NCBI GenBank assembly: GCA_003510215.1
Contig: DOKQ01000094.1
Coordinates: 1 to 7,948, forward strand
DNA: 7,948 bases
Source of the DNA: Erysipelotrichaceae bacterium
Lineage (GTDB): Bacteria; Bacillota_I; Bacilli_A; Erysipelotrichales; Erysipelotrichaceae
Direction: 5' to 3'
Part shown: positions 4,808 to 7,948 of the stretch, piece by piece
Numbering within the stretch: the first letter of the stretch is position 1
Layout of the letters: every line of letters begins with the position of its first letter
The notes under the pieces: model-generated
What the model saw: only the letters and a program-made list of their open reading frames with translations
Told to the model about the DNA's origin: nothing
Databases searched by the model: none
Position numbers and translations under genes: made by a program

Positions 4808-7800
4808 TTATACTCCTTTCGTCTGGATTAACACACTCAACACATCATTTAGCCATTGCTTGTGTTTTTTAACCTTAATTGAAATTTTCTGATTGATATA
4901 CTTCAACTCAATATCCTTTGAAACCCGATTAACAATCTCAAACCACTTTACACCATCAATCGATGAACTATAGTCTTTTGAAAAGATGATATCGACGTAG
5001 GTATTATGTTCCTTAAACGACTCAATTCTTGGTTCATCAACCAAAATTTCAAGACGCTTCTTTTCGAACAATAATGCAACGACGGGCGGTAGCTTTCCAT
5101 ACAAATCTGTAATTTCATCAATCAGTTCATTTAAGCCTCGACTGGTTCTAACTTTATCTATGCGCTGATAGAGATTAATTTTCTCAAGATCTTCGGGTGC
5201 AAAAGCTTTTGGAATGAATGCATCCACTTTTAGATTAATCTTCGCCATGCTTTCTTCTTCCGGTTCAACTTCAACGCCTTGTTTAATCATGATCGCTTTT
5301 TGAAGCATTTCAATGTACATATCGATACCCACAGTATCAATGAAACCAGACTGATTACCACCAAGTAAATCCCCCGCTCCACGTATGGTTAAGTCTCTCA
5401 TAGCGATTTTATATCCACTTCCAAGTTCAGTAAACTCTTTAATGGCAGATAAGCGTTTGGAAGCAATTTCTGAAAGTTGCTTTTTAGGTTCATACATAAG
5501 ATAAGCGTACGCTAAACGATCCGATCGCCCTACCCGACCTTTAATCTGATATAACTGTGATAAGCCAAATGTATCCGCACGATCAATAATCATGGTATTA
5601 GCATTTGGAATATCAATTCCGGTTTCAATGATTGTTGTGCATACAAGCACGTTGGCTTCGTTTGCATTAAACTGAACCATCACATCTTCAATTTCCTCAC
5701 GATTCATTTTTCCATGAGCAACCGCTATTTTTGCATAAGGGATTTCCTGTTGTAACTGATAAGCTAAAGAGAAAATCTGATCTACATGGTTGTACAAATA
5801 GAATACCTGGCCTCCACGCGCCAGTTCTCTTTCAATGATTTCTTTGATTAAAGATTTGTTTTTTTCAACAATATAGGTTTGTACAGGAAGTCGATTTGAA
5901 GGTGGTGTATTTAGTTGTGATAATGAACGAAGACCGATTAGAGACATTTGTAACGTTCGGGGAATCGGTGTTGCACTCAAAGATAGTACATCAATCGAAT
6001 TACGCATTTCCTTGATTTTTTCCTTATGTTCCACCCCAAAACGCTGTTCCTCATCAATAACCAGTAAACCTAACTCTTTAAACTTAACATCCTTGGATAA
6101 GATACGATGTGTTCCAATGAGTATATCTACCTGGCCATGTTGAAGTTTGTATAGTACTTCACTGACTTTTGACGGCATGGCAAAACGATTGAGAACTTCA
6201 ATATTTACTGGATAATTCTTGAATCTTTTCATAAATGTCTTATAATGCTGCGATGACAATACTGTGGTTGGACACAGAAAAGCTACCTGTTTCCCTTCAC
6301 TGACAGCTTTGAACGCAGCACGAATCGCTACCTCTGTCTTTCCAAAACCAACATCACCACAAAGTAGGCGGTCCATGGGTCTTTGACTCATCATATCTTT
6401 CTTTATCTCTTCAATCGCTATTTTTTGATCATCGGTAAGTTCATAATCAAACTCTGATTCAAACTCTTGTTGAAGGGGGGTGTCAGGTCCATACTGATAT
6501 CCGATCAGCTGTTGTCGTGTAGCATAAAGAGAAATAAGACGATCCGCAATATCATCGACATTTTCACTAATTCTACTTTTCGTTTTTGCCCATTCGCTCG
6601 TACCAAGTTTATTTAGTTTTGGAACTACGCCCTGTGAGGAAACAAACTTACGAACCAATCGAAATTGTTCTAATGGAACAAGTAATGTATCTTCACCGCG
6701 ATAGGCTACATGAAGAAAATCCTTATGAGCTCCATCGACTTCCTGCGTGACAATCCCTAAATACTTCCCTACACCATGTGATTGATGAACTACATAGTCA
6801 CCTATATCCAATTGTTGATAAGAGGAAAGAACTTCAGCCTCTTTAAAGCGGTTATAGAACCTTCCCAGACGAACTGGGTTACTGAAGCACTCTTTGGAGG
6901 TATAAACCACAAATCCTTCATCAACAGCCTCAAAACCCTCATCATACCTTCCTTTAGCAATGGATAGGCCTTCGGGTATGGGCTGCTGAAGGGAAATCAT
7001 TTTATATGGAACCCCTTTTGTCACACATTGCTCGATTACCTGCCTGATTTCTGCATCATCCAACATGAGCAAAACATCTTTTTGTGTAGATATAAACGCA
7101 ATCTGATCAATCATCATGGGTAATGTTTGAGTAAAGATACTTGTCGGATGCCATCTTATATCAATCTTTTGATCTACATCAAATTCCTTAAACATCAGAA
7201 CTTTCTTTTGCGCCAATACTTCATAAAAGTCATAATGTAACTGGTATGTTGGTAAGCTTTTCGTTTGATGATAAAGTTCCTGAATATAGTCCATGGTATC
7301 TTCTACGATATGCTGATACTGACGATGGGCTGTTTCCTGAGATGAAACAATCAACTGAAGGTTGGGGTTTAAGTTAACGATTGAAGTCCTATTCTTCGCA
7401 AACACACTGTACCGATACAAGTATGGCTCTTTAAGCCTCATTTCAATCGCTTCCAAATCCTGATCAATGATTTCTGATAGAGCTTCCGTTTCCAAAGATG
7501 AGTGAGCTTGTTGGTAATTATTCAACTTTTCGCGGATTACTTTTTCAATCTCAGTGACATCTTCATCTTCAAACAGTAAATCTGTAGCAAATAGGATGGT
7601 TATGTTGTCAGTCTTTTCTATCGTACGTTGAGAGGACAAATCAAAAAAACGACAACTCTCAATTTCATTATCGAAAAACTCAATGCGAACAGGATGTTCG
7701 TAATTAATGGAATAGACATCAATGATACCTCCACGAAGTGCAAATGTCAGAGGTTGATCGACGCGACTAACCTGAGTATAACCCATTTTCTGTAATCTTG

Positions 7801-7948
7801 AGGCAAGTTCCTTGGGTTCATATACATCATTAACAGATATATTCAGGATGTTCTTCTTGAATACATCTAACGTTGGCACCTTACGAATCACAGCTGCTAT
7901 ATGAGTGATACACACAGGTGCGGACTGTTCAATTAGGTTTACAAGTGC
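4808..7948 (-). CDS. mfd: Transcription-repair coupling factor Mfd, 5' end cut by the window edge
   Basis: A DNA translocase that binds RNA polymerase stalled at lesions, removes it and recruits UvrA to start nucleotide excision repair. The frame is open to base 7948, giving 1046 visible residues; roughly the first 100-120 residues of a usual 1150-1180 are outside. A GTG at 7915 is internal and not the start. Numbering visible residues from the edge, there is the end of the UvrB-like module (FALRGGIIDVYS, then PVRIEFFD; about 65-100), and the RNA polymerase-interacting domain (GDYVVHQSHGVGKYLG to VPLEQFRLV; about 380-435). The SF2 translocase modules follow: Walker A GDVGFGKT (531-538), DEEQ (632-635), LSATPIPRT, and the motif V/VI region TGIDIPNANT and QIKGRVGRSD. 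Then come the TRG region (SGYKIAMRDLTIRGAGDLLGGNQSG) and the C-terminal D7 domain to the stop. All key motifs are intact. It is the first visible gene of the mfd-rqcP unit; its promoter lies beyond the window. Confidence 0.97.
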   Translation of the reverse strand, partial: ALVNLIEQSAPVCITHIAAVIRKVPTLDVFKKNILNISVNDVYEPKELASRLQKMGYTQVSRVDQPLTFALRGGIIDVYSINYEHPVRIEFFDNEIESCRFFDLSSQRTIEKTDNITILFATDLLFEDEDVTEIEKVIREKLNNYQQAHSSLETEALSEIIDQDLEAIEMRLKEPYLYRYSVFAKNRTSIVNLNPNLQLIVSSQETAHRQYQHIVEDTMDYIQELYHQTKSLPTYQLHYDFYEVLAQKKVLMFKEFDVDQKIDIRWHPTSIFTQTLPMMIDQIAFISTQKDVLLMLDDAEIRQVIEQCVTKGVPYKMISLQQPIPEGLSIAKGRYDEGFEAVDEGFVVYTSKECFSNPVRLGRFYNRFKEAEVLSSYQQLDIGDYVVHQSHGVGKYLGIVTQEVDGAHKDFLHVAYRGEDTLLVPLEQFRLVRKFVSSQGVVPKLNKLGTSEWAKTKSRISENVDDIADRLISLYATRQQLIGYQYGPDTPLQQEFESEFDYELTDDQKIAIEEIKKDMMSQRPMDRLLCGDVGFGKTEVAIRAAFKAVSEGKQVAFLCPTTVLSSQHYKTFMKRFKNYPVNIEVLNRFAMPSKVSEVLYKLQHGQVDILIGTHRILSKDVKFKELGLLVIDEEQRFGVEHKEKIKEMRNSIDVLSLSATPIPRTLQMSLIGLRSLSQLNTPPSNRLPVQTYIVEKNKSLIKEIIERELARGGQVFYLYNHVDQIFSLAYQLQQEIPYAKIAVAHGKMNREEIEDVMVQFNANEANVLVCTTIIETGIDIPNANTMIIDRADTFGLSQLYQIKGRVGRSDRLAYAYLMYEPKKQLSEIASKRLSAIKEFTELGSGYKIAMRDLTIRGAGDLLGGNQSGFIDTVGIDMYIEMLQKAIMIKQGVEVEPEEESMAKINLKVDAFIPKAFAPEDLEKINLYQRIDKVRTSRGLNELIDEITDLYGKLPPVVALLFEKKRLEILVDEPRIESFKEHNTYVDIIFSKDYSSSIDGVKWFEIVNRVSKDIELKYINQKISIKVKKHKQWLNDVLSVLIQTKGV
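4813..4819 (-). promoter_or_regulatory. rqcP: rqcP ribosome binding site inside the end of mfd
   Basis: AAAGGAG on the minus strand lies 9 bases before the rqcP ATG and spans the Lys-Gly-Val codons just before the mfd stop. Translation of mfd therefore passes over the site, which supports coupling of the two genes. Confidence 0.8.

Noticed and set aside
4606..4872. An 88-residue plus-strand open frame over the mfd-rqcP junction
   Set aside because: It is antisense to two well-supported genes and shows no start signals or known motif.
6782..6967. A 61-residue plus-strand open frame opposite mfd
   Set aside because: It is antisense to the conserved region around the RNA polymerase-interacting domain of Mfd, with no support as a gene.
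7913..7915. GTG at 7915 as the start of mfd
   Set aside because: The frame is open upstream to the window edge, and the protein would lack part of its conserved N-terminal UvrB-like region; the gene is simply cut by the edge.
1..7948. Mobile elements, CRISPR arrays, tRNA/rRNA genes, riboswitches, or a novel multi-gene defence system
   Set aside because: No transposase or integrase features, spaced repeats, cloverleaf patterns or long structured leaders were seen; nearly all bases are explained by housekeeping genes and short regulatory gaps.

Overview
The window comes from a low-GC (roughly 40%) Gram-positive-type bacterium in the Bacillota or a neighbouring lineage such as Erysipelotrichia or the free-living relatives of Mollicutes. 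The evidence is the strong AGGAGG/AGGTGAT-type Shine-Dalgarno sites, the consensus TATAAT promoter elements, the DivIC/RqcP/Mfd gene set, and the use of TGA as a real stop (in the ATPase gene), so the code is the standard bacterial one. The exact taxon cannot be fixed from this sequence alone.

Left part (1-1955, minus strand): a two-gene ABC transporter operon. A MacB/LolD-type ATPase is followed, through an ATGA stop/start overlap, by a large FtsX/MacB-family permease that runs off the left edge. The gene pair has its own promoter in the intergenic region at about 1956-2123.

Middle (2071-2415, plus strand): a divergently transcribed 76-residue membrane protein. It resembles the DUF4405 'flavinylation-associated cytochrome' family and has two helices and an H-X13-H pair. 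A hairpin shared with the convergent gpmI gene ends both transcripts.

Middle right (2428-4055, minus strand): gpmI, a monocistronic glycolytic cofactor-independent phosphoglycerate mutase with all metal ligands present. Its internal motifs look like the plant/trypanosomatid branch rather than the Bacillus branch.

Right part (4075-7948, minus strand): a condensed version of the Bacillus mfd-yabO-divIC region. It holds mfd (transcription-repair coupling factor, 5' end outside the window), rqcP (ribosome quality control S4 protein) starting 4 bases after mfd, a terminator over the rqcP stop codon, then divIC (division protein) with its own consensus promoter and terminator. The sporulation and mazG-like genes that sit between these in Bacillus subtilis are absent.

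Most of the window is core housekeeping DNA. I see no mobile element, CRISPR array, RNA gene or defence system. The least ordinary items are the mini-cytochrome-like protein, the lineage of gpmI, and the compact way terminators overlap stop codons. All gene-free stretches are shorter than 300 bases.
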